Source of the DNA: Litorivita sp050633545 | GTDB taxonomy: Bacteria; Pseudomonadota; Alphaproteobacteria; Rhodobacterales; Rhodobacteraceae | Assembly: GCA_050633545.1 (NCBI GenBank) | Contig: JBOEGS010000001.1 | Coordinates: forward strand, 1-64,000 | Direction: 5' to 3' | DNA length: 64,000 bases | Shown here: piece by piece, positions 45,683 to 54,687 of the stretch | Layout of the letters: each line of letters begins with the position of its first letter | How positions within the stretch are numbered: position 1 is the stretch's first letter | Position numbers and translations under genes: made by a program | The notes under the pieces: model-generated | What the model was told of the DNA's origin: nothing | What the model saw: only the letters and a program-made list of their open reading frames with translations | Database searches by the model: none

Positions 45683-46327
45683 ATGCCCAAAGCCGATTTC
45701 GCACATGTCACCACTTGGGTCTTTGACCTCGACAACACGCTCTATCCGCCGCATATGCGCCTCTTTGACCAGATCGAAGTGCGGATGACCGATTATGTCA
45801 TGCAGGCCCTTGGCGTGGACCGCACCCGCGCCGACGCGTTGCGGCTGCACTATTGGCGCAGCTACGGCACCACATTGGCGGGGTTGATGCGCGAACATGG
45901 TGTCGATCCGGCCCCCTATCTGACGCAGGTGCATGAGATTGATTTTTCACGACTTTCGCCCGATCCGGATCTGGCCGCGCGCATCCGCGCCTTGCCGGGG
46001 CGCAAGATTATCTACACAAATGGCACCGCGCCCTACGCCGAAAAAGTCAGCCATGCGCGCGGGCTTGGCGGGCTGTTCGATGCGATTTACGGCGTCGAAC
46101 ATGCCGATTTCGCGCCAAAACCTGAACGCGCAGCTTTTGAAATGATCTTCGCCAAAGACGGGTTAGCGCCCGAACGCGCGGCGATGTTCGAAGATGATTT
46201 GCGCAACCTTGAAGTCCCCCATGCGATGGGCCTGCGCACGGTGCATGTTGCCCCCGAACGCGACGAAAAGCCCCATGTCCACCATCACACCGATGATTTG
46301 AGCGCATTCCTCGCGCAGCTGATATAA
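45683..46327 (+). CDS. HAD-family pyrimidine 5'-nucleotidase
   Basis: A 214-aa HAD phosphatase with motif I FDLDNTLYP, motif II in IIYTNGTAPYA, the Lys of motif III in FAPKPERAAF, and motif IV MFEDDLRNL. The close text FDLDNTLYP plus LRLHYWRSYGTTLAGLM is typical of the SDT1/PPM-like pyrimidine 5'-nucleotidases. It starts 122 nt after the divergent GntR gene. Confidence 0.85.
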   Translation: MPKADFAHVTTWVFDLDNTLYPPHMRLFDQIEVRMTDYVMQALGVDRTRADALRLHYWRSYGTTLAGLMREHGVDPAPYLTQVHEIDFSRLSPDPDLAARIRALPGRKIIYTNGTAPYAEKVSHARGLGGLFDAIYGVEHADFAPKPERAAFEMIFAKDGLAPERAAMFEDDLRNLEVPHAMGLRTVHVAPERDEKPHVHHHTDDLSAFLAQLI

Positions 46328-46528
46328 AACGCGCAAACCCCTGTTATGAAATAAATTTCAACGTGACGGCAGAGCTGCCTTGGGCGGACAGAATGCGCCG
46401 CCCCGTGCCGCCGCGAGCGCCGGAGGCCTTGGCAGCCCCGCGCATCCTCTCGCAACGTCAGGCGCGGCGGATCGCGCATGGAACTGCCCTGCATTTCGCA
46501 CTAGGTTACGGTTCAGGAGGCCAAAGCC

Positions 46529-47731
46529 ATGCATAGAACCGACATTGATATCCTGATTTCCGGCGGCGGCATCGCGGGTTTGGCGGCGACCTGCGTCTTT
46601 GGGCAGGCAGGGTTTTCGGTGCTCTGCGTCGATCCGGCGCCGCCCGTCACGACACGCGACGGGGCCGGATCGGATTTGCGCACAACGGCATTTTTGCAGC
46701 CCGCGCAGACGCTTTTGGACCGTGCGGGCGTTTGGACCCGCCTTGCCCCGCATGCCGCCGAATTGCAGATCATGCGCATTGTCGATGCGGGCGGCGTGGA
46801 TCCCGAACCGCGCCTGTCGCGCGAATTCAACGCGGCTGATCTGTCCGATCTGCCCTTCGGATGGAACTTGCCCAATTGGTTGCTGCGGCGCGAGTTTCTG
46901 GCGCGCATCGCGGAACTGCCGAATGTGGAATTTCGCGCGGGCACCTCTGCCACCGCGCTCTTCACCCGCACCTCCGAAGCCCGCGTCACGCTTAGCGATG
47001 GCACCGCGGTGCGCGCAAAGCTGGCCATTGCCGCGGACGGGCGCGGATCGCGCCTGCGCGAAGCGGCAGGTATTGGAGTGAAAACAACGCGTTACGGACA
47101 AAAGGCGCTGGCCTTTGCGGTGACGCATCCCATCCCCCACGACAATGTGTCGACCGAGATTCACCGCTCGGGCGGGCCGTTCACCTTGGTACCGCTGCCC
47201 GATCATGACGGGCGCCCCTCTTCTGCCGTGGTCTGGATGGAGGACGGGCCCGAGGCGATGCGCCTTGCCGCTCTACCGGACGCGGACTTCGAGGCGGAAA
47301 TGAACCGCCGCTCGTGCTTGCTGCTTGGCCCCTTGAGCCTCGCCTCGCGCCGCACCACTTGGCCGATCATCAGCCAAGTGGCCGAGCGGATGAGCGCCGA
47401 GCGTTTGGCTCTGATCGCCGAGGCCGCGCATGTGGTGCCGCCCATCGGCGCGCAGGGGCTGAACATGAGCCTTGGCGATGTGCGGGTCTTGCTCGACCTC
47501 GCGATGGCCGCACCCGAAACGCTCGGCAGCCGCGAGATGCTCGACAAGTTTCACAAGGCCCGCCACGGTGAGGTGCGCGCGCGGGTGGCGGGGATCGATT
47601 TGCTCAACCGCGCCTCGCAAATCCATGCGCAGCCCCTGCGCGATCTGCGCGCGGCGGGGCTGTCGGCGATCTACGGCATGGCGCCGGTGCGCAAAATGAT
47701 GATGCAAATGGGGTTGGGCACGCGAGGATAA
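46529..47731 (+). CDS. UbiH/VisC-family FAD-dependent ubiquinone hydroxylase
   Basis: A 400-aa flavoprotein monooxygenase. N-terminal dinucleotide site ILISGGGIAGLAATCVFG, the middle DG motif AADGRGSRLRE, and the C-terminal GD segment AAHVVPPIGAQGLNMSLGDV identify the UbiH/UbiF/Coq6 group that hydroxylates the ubiquinone ring. Which ring position is not clear from sequence. CAGGAGG precedes ATG 46529. A 200-nt gap upstream has no recognisable signal. Confidence 0.85.
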   Translation: MHRTDIDILISGGGIAGLAATCVFGQAGFSVLCVDPAPPVTTRDGAGSDLRTTAFLQPAQTLLDRAGVWTRLAPHAAELQIMRIVDAGGVDPEPRLSREFNAADLSDLPFGWNLPNWLLRREFLARIAELPNVEFRAGTSATALFTRTSEARVTLSDGTAVRAKLAIAADGRGSRLREAAGIGVKTTRYGQKALAFAVTHPIPHDNVSTEIHRSGGPFTLVPLPDHDGRPSSAVVWMEDGPEAMRLAALPDADFEAEMNRRSCLLLGPLSLASRRTTWPIISQVAERMSAERLALIAEAAHVVPPIGAQGLNMSLGDVRVLLDLAMAAPETLGSREMLDKFHKARHGEVRARVAGIDLLNRASQIHAQPLRDLRAAGLSAIYGMAPVRKMMMQMGLGTRG

Positions 47732-47749
47732 CCCCGCGCGCTCAAGCGG

Positions 47750-48883
47750 TCACCCCGCCAGCACCTGATCGAGCGCCGCCTCCAGACGGCCAAGCGCGCT
47801 TGGCACATCATAGAGTTTGTCCAAACCGAAAAGGCCGATGCGGAAGGTCATAAACCCGTCCGGCTCGTCGCATGCCAAGGGCACCCCCGCCGCAATTTGC
47901 AGCCCCTGCGCGGCAAATTTGCTGCCGTTCTGGATCATCGGATCGTCGGTGTAGCTGACCACCACCCCCGGCGCGCCAAAGCCGTCAGCCGCGACCGAGG
48001 CAAAACCGCGCGCGGCCAGCATCGCGCGCACCCCGTCGCCAAGCGCCCATTGCGCCTCGCGCAGGCGTTCAAAGCCGTAGTCCTTGGTCTCGACCATCGT
48101 GTCGCGAAAGGCGCGCAACGCATCGGTCGGCATGGTCGCGTGATAGGCATGGCCGCCGTTTTCATAGGCCGCCATGATCGACCGCCATTTTTTCAGGTCG
48201 AGCGCAAAGCTGTCCGATGTGGTCTGTTCAAGCCGCGCGGCGGCGCGGTCCGACATCATCACCAATCCCGCCGAGGGCGAGGCCGACCATCCTTTTTGCG
48301 GCGCAGAGATCAACACATCGACGCCGCTTTTCTCCATATCGACCCATGCGCAACCCGAGGCAATGCAATCCAGAACGAACAGCGCGCCGACCTCATGGGC
48401 CGCCTCGGCGAGCGCCTTGATATAGTCGTCCGGCAAGATAAGACCCGCCGAGGTTTCCACATGGGGGGCGAAAACCACCTGCGGCTTGGCCTCGCGGATC
48501 GCCGCCGTTACCTCGGCAATCGGCGCCGGAGCAAAGGGCGATTGCACGCCATTGCCGGTTTGGCGGGCCTTGAAAACGGTGGTTTCGGCGGCGAAATTTC
48601 CCGCCTCGAAAATCTGGCTCCAGCGGTAAGAAAACCAACCGTTGCGCAGGATCATCGCGTGGTTGCCTGCGCCGAACTGGCGCGCGACCGCCTCCATCGC
48701 GTAGCTGCCGCCGCCTGGGACAAGGGCGACGCTATGGGCGCGGTAGACCTCTTTGAGAAAGGTTGAAATATCGCGCATAACCCCTTGGAATTCTTGCGAC
48801 ATATGATTGAGGCTGCGGTCGGTGAAAACCACGGAATATTCGAGCAATCCATCGGGATCGACGGTATCAAGCAAGGCGGTCAT
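47750..48883 (-). CDS. Class V aminotransferase (serine-pyruvate/alanine-glyoxylate type)
   Basis: A 377-aa PLP enzyme. The Schiff-base Lys is in ISAPQKGWSASPSAG, the PLP-ring Asp in GALFVLDCIASGC, and the phosphate loop in VPGGGSYAMEAV. This group transfers amino groups from alanine or serine to glyoxylate or pyruvate. It ends 18 nt from the convergent UbiH-type gene, with no obvious hairpin between. GGAGGAAC-type ribosome site. Confidence 0.85.
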   Translation of the reverse strand: MTALLDTVDPDGLLEYSVVFTDRSLNHMSQEFQGVMRDISTFLKEVYRAHSVALVPGGGSYAMEAVARQFGAGNHAMILRNGWFSYRWSQIFEAGNFAAETTVFKARQTGNGVQSPFAPAPIAEVTAAIREAKPQVVFAPHVETSAGLILPDDYIKALAEAAHEVGALFVLDCIASGCAWVDMEKSGVDVLISAPQKGWSASPSAGLVMMSDRAAARLEQTTSDSFALDLKKWRSIMAAYENGGHAYHATMPTDALRAFRDTMVETKDYGFERLREAQWALGDGVRAMLAARGFASVAADGFGAPGVVVSYTDDPMIQNGSKFAAQGLQIAAGVPLACDEPDGFMTFRIGLFGLDKLYDVPSALGRLEAALDQVLAG

Positions 48884-48958
48884 GACGGGGTTCCTCCGGT
48901 TTGTTGCGGTGAGGCTATCGCGCGGCGGGTCCGTGCAAAAGCGCTAAATCGCCGCGCC

Positions 48959-49417
48959 CTATCCGAGCGGCCCCGCAAGGCGCTCTTCGGAGAGCAGAAC
49001 ATTGGCCTCGACGTCGCCCACCCCAGGCAGTGTCATGATCCGCCGCCGCAGCACCCGTTCGAAATCGGCGATGTCGCGGGCGACAACGCGCAGGCGGTAA
49101 TCATACATGCCCAAGACGTGTTCGACGGTTTGCACCTCGGGAATGGCGCAAACAGCGCGTTCGAAATCGTCCAAGCTGACGCGGCCCTTGGTGGCCAGTT
49201 TGACCCCCAAAAACACCGCGACGCCAAAGCCCAGCTTTTCGCGGTCCAGATCAAGGCGCTGCCCCGCCAGAACGCCGATGGATTTCAACCGCTCGATCCG
49301 CCGCCATGTGGCAGGTTGCGACAGGCCGATCTTGCGCCCCAAGGCCCCCGCCGTTTGCCCCGCATCGCGCGCCAATTCGCGCAACAGCCTGCGGTCGGTT
49401 TCGTCCAGATCGATCAT
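48959..49417 (-). CDS. Lrp/AsnC-family transcriptional regulator
   Basis: A 152-aa Lrp-type protein with the N-terminal HTH LDETDRRLLRELARDAGQTA, GALGRKIGLSQPATWRRIER and the C-terminal RAM ligand domain (VFLGVKLATKGRVSLDDFER). It overlaps the stop of the second Lrp gene upstream by 4 nt, so the two are co-translated. The class V aminotransferase begins 75 nt downstream on the same strand and may be co-transcribed. Confidence 0.88.
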   Translation of the reverse strand: MIDLDETDRRLLRELARDAGQTAGALGRKIGLSQPATWRRIERLKSIGVLAGQRLDLDREKLGFGVAVFLGVKLATKGRVSLDDFERAVCAIPEVQTVEHVLGMYDYRLRVVARDIADFERVLRRRIMTLPGVGDVEANVLLSEERLAGPLG

Positions 49418-49869
49418 AGCGGCAGCGCCTCGTCGCTTTTGATCCGCGCCACATGCATCAGGGCCTCGATATCGCTGATATGGGGCAACGACAGAATGCG
49501 GCGGCGGTAGATGTCCTGATAATGCGCCATGTCGCGCGCGATGACCGACAGGCGCACATCAACGCGGCCCAAAAACGTTTGAATTTCAATGACATCCGGC
49601 ACGGTGCGCGCCTCGGCGATAAATTCGTCGAACGCGCGCGAATTGGTTTTGTCGAGGCTCACGCGCAGGCTGACCTCGACCTCATAGCCCAAGGCACGCC
49701 AATCGATCACCGCGCGGTTGGCGCGGATCACGCCGCTTTCGATCATTTTCTCGACGCGCCGCCAACAGGTCGCCGTGGCCAATCCCGCTTGGGCCGCCAG
49801 ATGCGCCGCCGTGAGCGTGGGATCGGCCTGATAGAGCCGAAGAATGCGCCGATCCGTATCATCAAGCAT
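49414..49869 (-). CDS. Lrp/AsnC-family transcriptional regulator
   Basis: A 151-aa Lrp-type protein (MLDDTDRRILRLYQADPTLT; HTH AAQAGLATATCWRRVEK). About a third of residues seem shared with the next gene, so the pair probably arose by duplication and may form mixed oligomers. The start at 49869 is 159 nt from the divergent ilvC, making branched-chain amino acid control plausible. The short gap contains A/T-rich sequence (AATATTTACAAATTTC) as Lrp proteins prefer. Confidence 0.88.
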   Translation of the reverse strand: MLDDTDRRILRLYQADPTLTAAHLAAQAGLATATCWRRVEKMIESGVIRANRAVIDWRALGYEVEVSLRVSLDKTNSRAFDEFIAEARTVPDVIEIQTFLGRVDVRLSVIARDMAHYQDIYRRRILSLPHISDIEALMHVARIKSDEALPL

Positions 49870-50028
49870 GATACCATCCAATATTTACAAATTTCCGAAT
49901 AGATATTTCATCAATAGAGGAAAACCCATGCGATTGGCAAATGCTATCGGGGCAAATGGGCCTATGTTGCTCGCAGAATTCGACTCGGGCGGCGCCCTGC
50001 CCCCGATCCCCAACCAAGAGGACATATC

Positions 50029-51051
50029 ATGCGCGTATACTATGACCGCGATTGCGACATCAACCTGATCAAAGACAAGAAAGTGGCCATCCTCGGTTAC
50101 GGCAGCCAAGGTCACGCCCATGCGCTGAACCTGCGTGACAGCGGCGCGAAGAACCTTGTCGTCGCCCTGCGCGAAGGCTCGGCCTCGGCCAAGAAAGCCG
50201 AAGGCGAAGGCCTGACCGTTATGGGCATCGCCGAAGCGGCCGCATGGTGCGATGTCATCATGTTCACCATGCCCGACGAATTGCAGGCCGAAACCTACAA
50301 AAAATACGTGCATGACAACATCAAACCCGGAGCGGCGATCGCATTTGCCCATGGTTTGAACGTGCACTTCGGCCTGATCGAGCCGAAAGAAGGCGTCGAC
50401 GTCATCATGATGGCCCCCAAAGGCCCCGGCCACACCGTGCGCGGCGAATACACCAAAGGCGGCGGCGTGCCCTGCCTTGTGGCGGTGGACCGTGACGCAT
50501 CGGGCAAAGCGCTCGAAATCGGCCTGTCCTATTGCTCGGCCATCGGTGGCGGCCGTTCGGGCATCATCGAGACCAACTTCCGCGAAGAATGCGAAACCGA
50601 CCTCTTCGGCGAACAGGCCGTTTTGTGCGGCGGTATCGTCGAATTGATCCGCATGGGTTTCGAGACATTGGTCGAAGCGGGCTATGCGCCCGAAATGGCC
50701 TATTTCGAGTGCCTGCACGAAACCAAATTGATCGTCGATCTGATCTATGAAGGCGGCATCGCCAACATGAACTATTCGATCTCGAACACCGCCGAATATG
50801 GCGAATATGTTTCGGGCCCGCGCGTGTTGCCCTATGAGGAAACCAAAGCGGCGATGAAGGGTGTTCTCACCGACATCCAGAACGGTAAATTCGTGCGTGA
50901 CTTCATGCAGGAAAACTCGGTCGGTCAGCCCTTCTTCAAAGCGACCCGCCGTTTGCACGACGAGCACCAGATCGAAGTCGTCGGCAAGAAACTGCGCGAC
51001 ATGATGCCGTGGATTTCCGCAGGCAAGATGGTCGACAAAGAGAAGAACTAA
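50029..51051 (+). CDS. ilvC: Ketol-acid reductoisomerase
   Basis: A 340-aa class I KARI of isoleucine, valine and leucine synthesis, NADPH- and Mg-dependent. The Rossmann motif is ILGYGSQGHAHALNLRDSG (residues about 20-38). The metal ligands Asp/Glu lie in NFREECETDLFGEQAVLCGG, and the second domain carries EAGYAPEMAYFECLHE. Start 50029 with AGAGGACAT upstream. No leader peptide rich in branched-chain codons is present. A strong terminator follows. Confidence 0.96.
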   Translation: MRVYYDRDCDINLIKDKKVAILGYGSQGHAHALNLRDSGAKNLVVALREGSASAKKAEGEGLTVMGIAEAAAWCDVIMFTMPDELQAETYKKYVHDNIKPGAAIAFAHGLNVHFGLIEPKEGVDVIMMAPKGPGHTVRGEYTKGGGVPCLVAVDRDASGKALEIGLSYCSAIGGGRSGIIETNFREECETDLFGEQAVLCGGIVELIRMGFETLVEAGYAPEMAYFECLHETKLIVDLIYEGGIANMNYSISNTAEYGEYVSGPRVLPYEETKAAMKGVLTDIQNGKFVRDFMQENSVGQPFFKATRRLHDEHQIEVVGKKLRDMMPWISAGKMVDKEKN

Positions 51052-51078
51052 GTCCCGAAGGATTTGGAACTGATTTTC

Positions 51079-51106
51079 AGGCGCGCTTTCGGGCGCGCCT
51101 TTTTTG
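51079..51106. terminator. Rho-independent terminator between ilvC and glmM
   Basis: An 8-bp stem AGGCGCGC / GCGCGCCT with loop TTTCGG is followed by a T run. It ends ilvC and lies at the end of the convergent glmM. Confidence 0.9.
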
Positions 51107-51112
51107 TTGCGC

Positions 51113-52462
51113 TCACGAAGCGGTTGCTTGCTCCACAGCGGCGACAACGCGGTCAACGGCGGCGTTCAGAATGCCTTCGTCCTCGCTTTCCGCCATCACG
51201 CGGATCAAGGGTTCGGTGCCCGATTTGCGAATGAGCAAACGGCCATTGCCCGCCAGATCGGCTTCGGCCTCTTGGATCGCGGCCTGCACTTTGGCCTCTT
51301 CAAGCGGCACCTGACCCGCCGAAAAGCGAACGTTTTTCAAGAGCTGCGGCACGGTTTCAAACTGTTTGGCCAGCGTCGAGGCGCGTTGCCCCGAGCGCAC
51401 CATTTCGGCCAGAAATTGCAGCCCCGCCATCAATCCGTCGCCCGTGGTCGCATAATCGGTCATGACGATATGGCCCGATTGTTCCCCGCCCAGATTGAAG
51501 CCGCCCGCGCGCATCCGTTCGACAACGTAGCGATCTCCGACGCCCGTGCGCTCAAGGCCGATGCTTTGGCTGTTCAGGAACCGCTCAAGCCCCAGATTGG
51601 ACATCACCGTCGCCACCAAAGCCCCGCCTTTCAAGCGGCCTTCTTCGGCCCAACGGCTGGCCAGCAGCGCCATCAATTGATCGCCATCCGCCACCTTGCC
51701 CGTCTCATCAATGAGGATGATGCGGTCGGCATCCCCGTCGAGGCAGATGCCCAGATCGGCGCCATGGGCCACCACGGCCTCGGCCGCAGTCTGCGGCGCG
51801 GTCGATCCGCATTTATTATTGATATTCAAGCCATTAGGCGACACGCCGATTTTCACCACATCGGCGCCCAACTCCCATAGAACCTCGGGCGCAGCGCGGT
51901 AGGCGGCGCCGTTGGCGCAATCGACCACGACCTTGATCCCGTCCAGACGGCGGCCTTCGGGGAAGGTGGATTTCACCCGCTCCACATAGCGGAACAGCCC
52001 GTCATCGATCCGCTGCGCGCGGCCGATGTTGCGCGCTTGCGCCGGCTCCACTCCGGCCTCGACCAAGGCTTCGATCTCCATCTCAGCCTCATCCGACAAC
52101 TTAAATCCGTCGGGGCCGAAAAACTTGATACCGTTGTCATGGGCGGGGTTGTGGCTGGCGGAAATCATCACCCCCAGATCGGCGCGCATCGACGGCGTCA
52201 ACAGACCCACGGCGGGGGTCGGCACGGGGCCGAGCAGCAGCACGTTCATCCCCGTCGAGGTCAGCCCCGCCGTCAGCGCGTTTTCAAACATATAGCCCGA
52301 CAATCGCGTGTCCTTGCCGATCACCACGCGGTGCACATTCGATCCGTCACGGCGGAAATACCGCCCCACCGCCGCCCCGAGACGCAGCGCCATTTCGGCG
52401 GTCATCGGGTAGGTGTTGGCGGTGCCGCGCACACCGTCGGTGCCGAAAAACTTGCGGGTCAT
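51113..52462 (-). CDS. glmM: Phosphoglucosamine mutase
   Basis: A 449-aa GlmM converting glucosamine-6-phosphate to glucosamine-1-phosphate for UDP-GlcNAc. The N-terminus is RKFFGTDGVRGTAN, the phospho-Ser loop VMISASHNPAHDNGIKFFG, the metal site ICLDGDADRI, and the sugar loop GGEQSGHIV. Start 52462 (MTRKFFG) is the family start. It follows folP on the same strand (74-nt gap), a common order (folP-glmM). Confidence 0.95.
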   Translation of the reverse strand: MTRKFFGTDGVRGTANTYPMTAEMALRLGAAVGRYFRRDGSNVHRVVIGKDTRLSGYMFENALTAGLTSTGMNVLLLGPVPTPAVGLLTPSMRADLGVMISASHNPAHDNGIKFFGPDGFKLSDEAEMEIEALVEAGVEPAQARNIGRAQRIDDGLFRYVERVKSTFPEGRRLDGIKVVVDCANGAAYRAAPEVLWELGADVVKIGVSPNGLNINNKCGSTAPQTAAEAVVAHGADLGICLDGDADRIILIDETGKVADGDQLMALLASRWAEEGRLKGGALVATVMSNLGLERFLNSQSIGLERTGVGDRYVVERMRAGGFNLGGEQSGHIVMTDYATTGDGLMAGLQFLAEMVRSGQRASTLAKQFETVPQLLKNVRFSAGQVPLEEAKVQAAIQEAEADLAGNGRLLIRKSGTEPLIRVMAESEDEGILNAAVDRVVAAVEQATAS

Positions 52463-52536
52463 ACTGGGGTTCCTCGCCTGATATTCTGGGGCGTCTCGCG
52501 CCTTTGGATAGGGTTTATGCGCGATTGGCCCGCAGG

Positions 52537-53553
52537 TCAAAGCCCGCGCGCGGCGCGCCACAGCGCCAGCGCCGAAGCGGTTTCGCGCACATCATGCACA
52601 CGCAGCATCTGCACCCCCTGCGCCAGCCCTGCAAGCGCGACGGCGATGGAGCCTGCAGCGCGGTCCTTGGGGTCGGGCGCTTTGCCGATACGGCCGATAA
52701 AGCCCTTGCGCGACACGCCCAAAAGGATCGGACATCCGATCCCGTGGAGCAGAGAAATATGCTGCAAAAGCCGCAAGTTATGCGCTTCTGACTTGCCAAA
52801 CCCGATGCCTGGATCGACGAGGATACGCGCGCGCGCGATACCGGCAGCCTCGGCGCGCGCAACCGCCGCCTCCAGTGCGTCATAAACGTCGAGCAGAACA
52901 TCGCGATACTGCGGGTCGTGCTGCATCGTCGACGGATCGCCTTGGGCATGCATCAAACAGACCGGCGCACCCAGATCGGCGCAAACCTGCCGCATCTTCG
53001 GATCGAACCCGAATGCCGAAACGTCATTGACCAGATCCGCGCCCGCGCCGATGGCCGCACGGGCCACGGCGGATTTGCGCGTGTCGATCGAGATCGGCAC
53101 ATGGCTTTGCGCGCGGATGGCCTCGATCACGGGGCGGGTGCGGGCGATTTCTTCGTCCACCGGCACCTCCACCGCTCCGGGGCGGGTGGATTCGCCGCCC
53201 ACGTCGATGATATCGGCCCCCGCCGCGACCATCGCGAGGGCGGCGTCGCGGGCCGCAGCAACATCATTATGGTCCCCGCCGTCCGAGAAGCTGTCCGGTG
53301 TGGTGTTCAAAATCCCCATCAAAGCGGTGCGCCCCATATCCAGCCCTGCCACCGGCGCGCGCGGCGCGCTCAAGCGCTCCAGATATGCAGCCGGTATCGC
53401 CGCCGCTGGAACGACCTCGCCCGCCGAGCTGGGCGCCCCTTCGCGGCTAAAGCGGATGGCATGGGTGAACCACAAAGGCCCGCCCGCCAAAGGCACGGCT
53501 TCGGCAGGGCGCGCGTTGCTACACTGCGGCAAGGGGCGAAAATACGCGCTCAT
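52537..53553 (-). CDS. folP: Dihydropteroate synthase
   Basis: A 338-aa DHPS, the sulphonamide target, that joins p-aminobenzoate to the pterin. Core motifs: GILNTTPDSFSDGG (about 82-95), DVGGESTRPGA, NDVSAFGFD, ILVDPGIGFGKS and GVSRKGFIGRI. An N-terminal extension of about 75 residues precedes the core; its text is low in motif content and occurs in related bacteria. It starts 7 nt after folB, so both belong to one operon with glmM. Confidence 0.93.
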   Translation of the reverse strand: MSAYFRPLPQCSNARPAEAVPLAGGPLWFTHAIRFSREGAPSSAGEVVPAAAIPAAYLERLSAPRAPVAGLDMGRTALMGILNTTPDSFSDGGDHNDVAAARDAALAMVAAGADIIDVGGESTRPGAVEVPVDEEIARTRPVIEAIRAQSHVPISIDTRKSAVARAAIGAGADLVNDVSAFGFDPKMRQVCADLGAPVCLMHAQGDPSTMQHDPQYRDVLLDVYDALEAAVARAEAAGIARARILVDPGIGFGKSEAHNLRLLQHISLLHGIGCPILLGVSRKGFIGRIGKAPDPKDRAAGSIAVALAGLAQGVQMLRVHDVRETASALALWRAARGL

Positions 53554-53560
53554 CGGGTGC

Positions 53561-54502
53561 TCAAATCTGCGCGCAGGTGGCGGCAATCTGGCGCAGGGGC
53601 AAAGTCGTGTCGGCCCCTTCCGGCATCTGCGCACCGATCAGTAAAAGATCGCTCGCCGTCATTTGCCCGCCGAGCCACAGCGCCAGCAAGAGCGGCGCGC
53701 GCGTGCCCAGATCCGCCAAAGGGTTTTGCGGCGCATCAAGCAACATTTTCGACGGTGCCCAGACGCAAATTTGCCCGTGCTTCATCGCCCAATCAAGCTC
53801 GGTGCGCGTCGCGGTCACCACACAGCGTTTGTCGCGCGCGGCCAAGGTCCATGCGTTTTGCTCCACCGCCAAAAGATCAATGCGGCGCTGTGCCAAAGGG
53901 TTTTGCGCCTGCGGAACCGGTCCGTCATGCGGCCCGACGCACAAGATCACCGGCTCGGCGCGCGCTTCCAACTGGTCAAGCCATGCATTCAAATGCGGGC
54001 TGGCGATGGCCTCATTGCCGAGAAAAACGAAATGCGGGCGGGGGGCGGCTTGCATCGGGGCGGCGTCGCTGCGCTCATCGGCGGAGCGCACAATCTCCAC
54101 CCCCAAGGCGCCAGGGCCGCGGTCCAGTTTTTCGATACGTACAAAAACCCGCTCGGCTTGCGGTTCGAGCAAAATCCGGTCGGCAATGCGGGCGGCAAGC
54201 GTTTCGAGCAGGTTGAGCCGCTCGGCCTCCAATTCATAGGCAATCGCCTCGGTCACCTTGTCATAGGACAAGATGCGATCCACATCGTCGTCCACCGGCG
54301 CCGCGACGGGGCGCACCTCGACCACCACGTTAAAACATATACGCTGCGTGGTGCCGCGCTCGGCTTGGAAGGCGCCGATCTCCACCTCGACCACATGATC
54401 ACGCAAAGAGATCCGGTCGAGCGGGCCGTTCTGATCGCGTCGCTCGGTGGCGCGGGCACGGGCGGCGGGATGCTCGAAGGCGAGGTGGATATCTTGGCTC
54501 AT
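53561..54502 (-). CDS. folB: Dihydroneopterin aldolase with additional C-terminal domain
   Basis: A 313-aa protein, more than twice the usual 120 residues of FolB. The N-terminal half (about 28-130) is FolB-like: DRISLRDHVVEVEIGAFQAE and SYDKVTEAIAYELEAERLNL, then ETLAARIADRIL. From about 150 a second domain follows (HFVFLGNEAIASPHLNAW; VVTATRTELDWAMKHG; ICVWAPSKMLLDA; LLLALWLGGQMTASDLLL). Its end resembles the C-terminal half of amino-acid-kinase-fold proteins, but this is only an impression. It is the first gene of folB-folP-glmM. Confidence 0.82.
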   Translation of the reverse strand: MSQDIHLAFEHPAARARATERRDQNGPLDRISLRDHVVEVEIGAFQAERGTTQRICFNVVVEVRPVAAPVDDDVDRILSYDKVTEAIAYELEAERLNLLETLAARIADRILLEPQAERVFVRIEKLDRGPGALGVEIVRSADERSDAAPMQAAPRPHFVFLGNEAIASPHLNAWLDQLEARAEPVILCVGPHDGPVPQAQNPLAQRRIDLLAVEQNAWTLAARDKRCVVTATRTELDWAMKHGQICVWAPSKMLLDAPQNPLADLGTRAPLLLALWLGGQMTASDLLLIGAQMPEGADTTLPLRQIAATCAQI

Positions 54503-54687
54503 AGCGTGTCTTTCGCGGCTTATTGGTGGGGCTGTTATATCAGCCGCACCGGTGCGCGGCCAGCGCTGCGCGACGCAACGCGCAGCGGCGGCGACGCGGC
54601 ACATATCTGCTCCGAGACGACCTGCGCCGCTCCGGCCATGGAGCGGCGCAATCACCTTTCAATCACCTTTCAAAGCGCGTTGCGCGA

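Noticed and set aside
49929..50068. Short frame ahead of ilvC considered as an attenuation leader peptide
   Set aside because: No run of Ile/Val/Leu codons, no terminator/antiterminator pair visible, and it overlaps the ilvC start.
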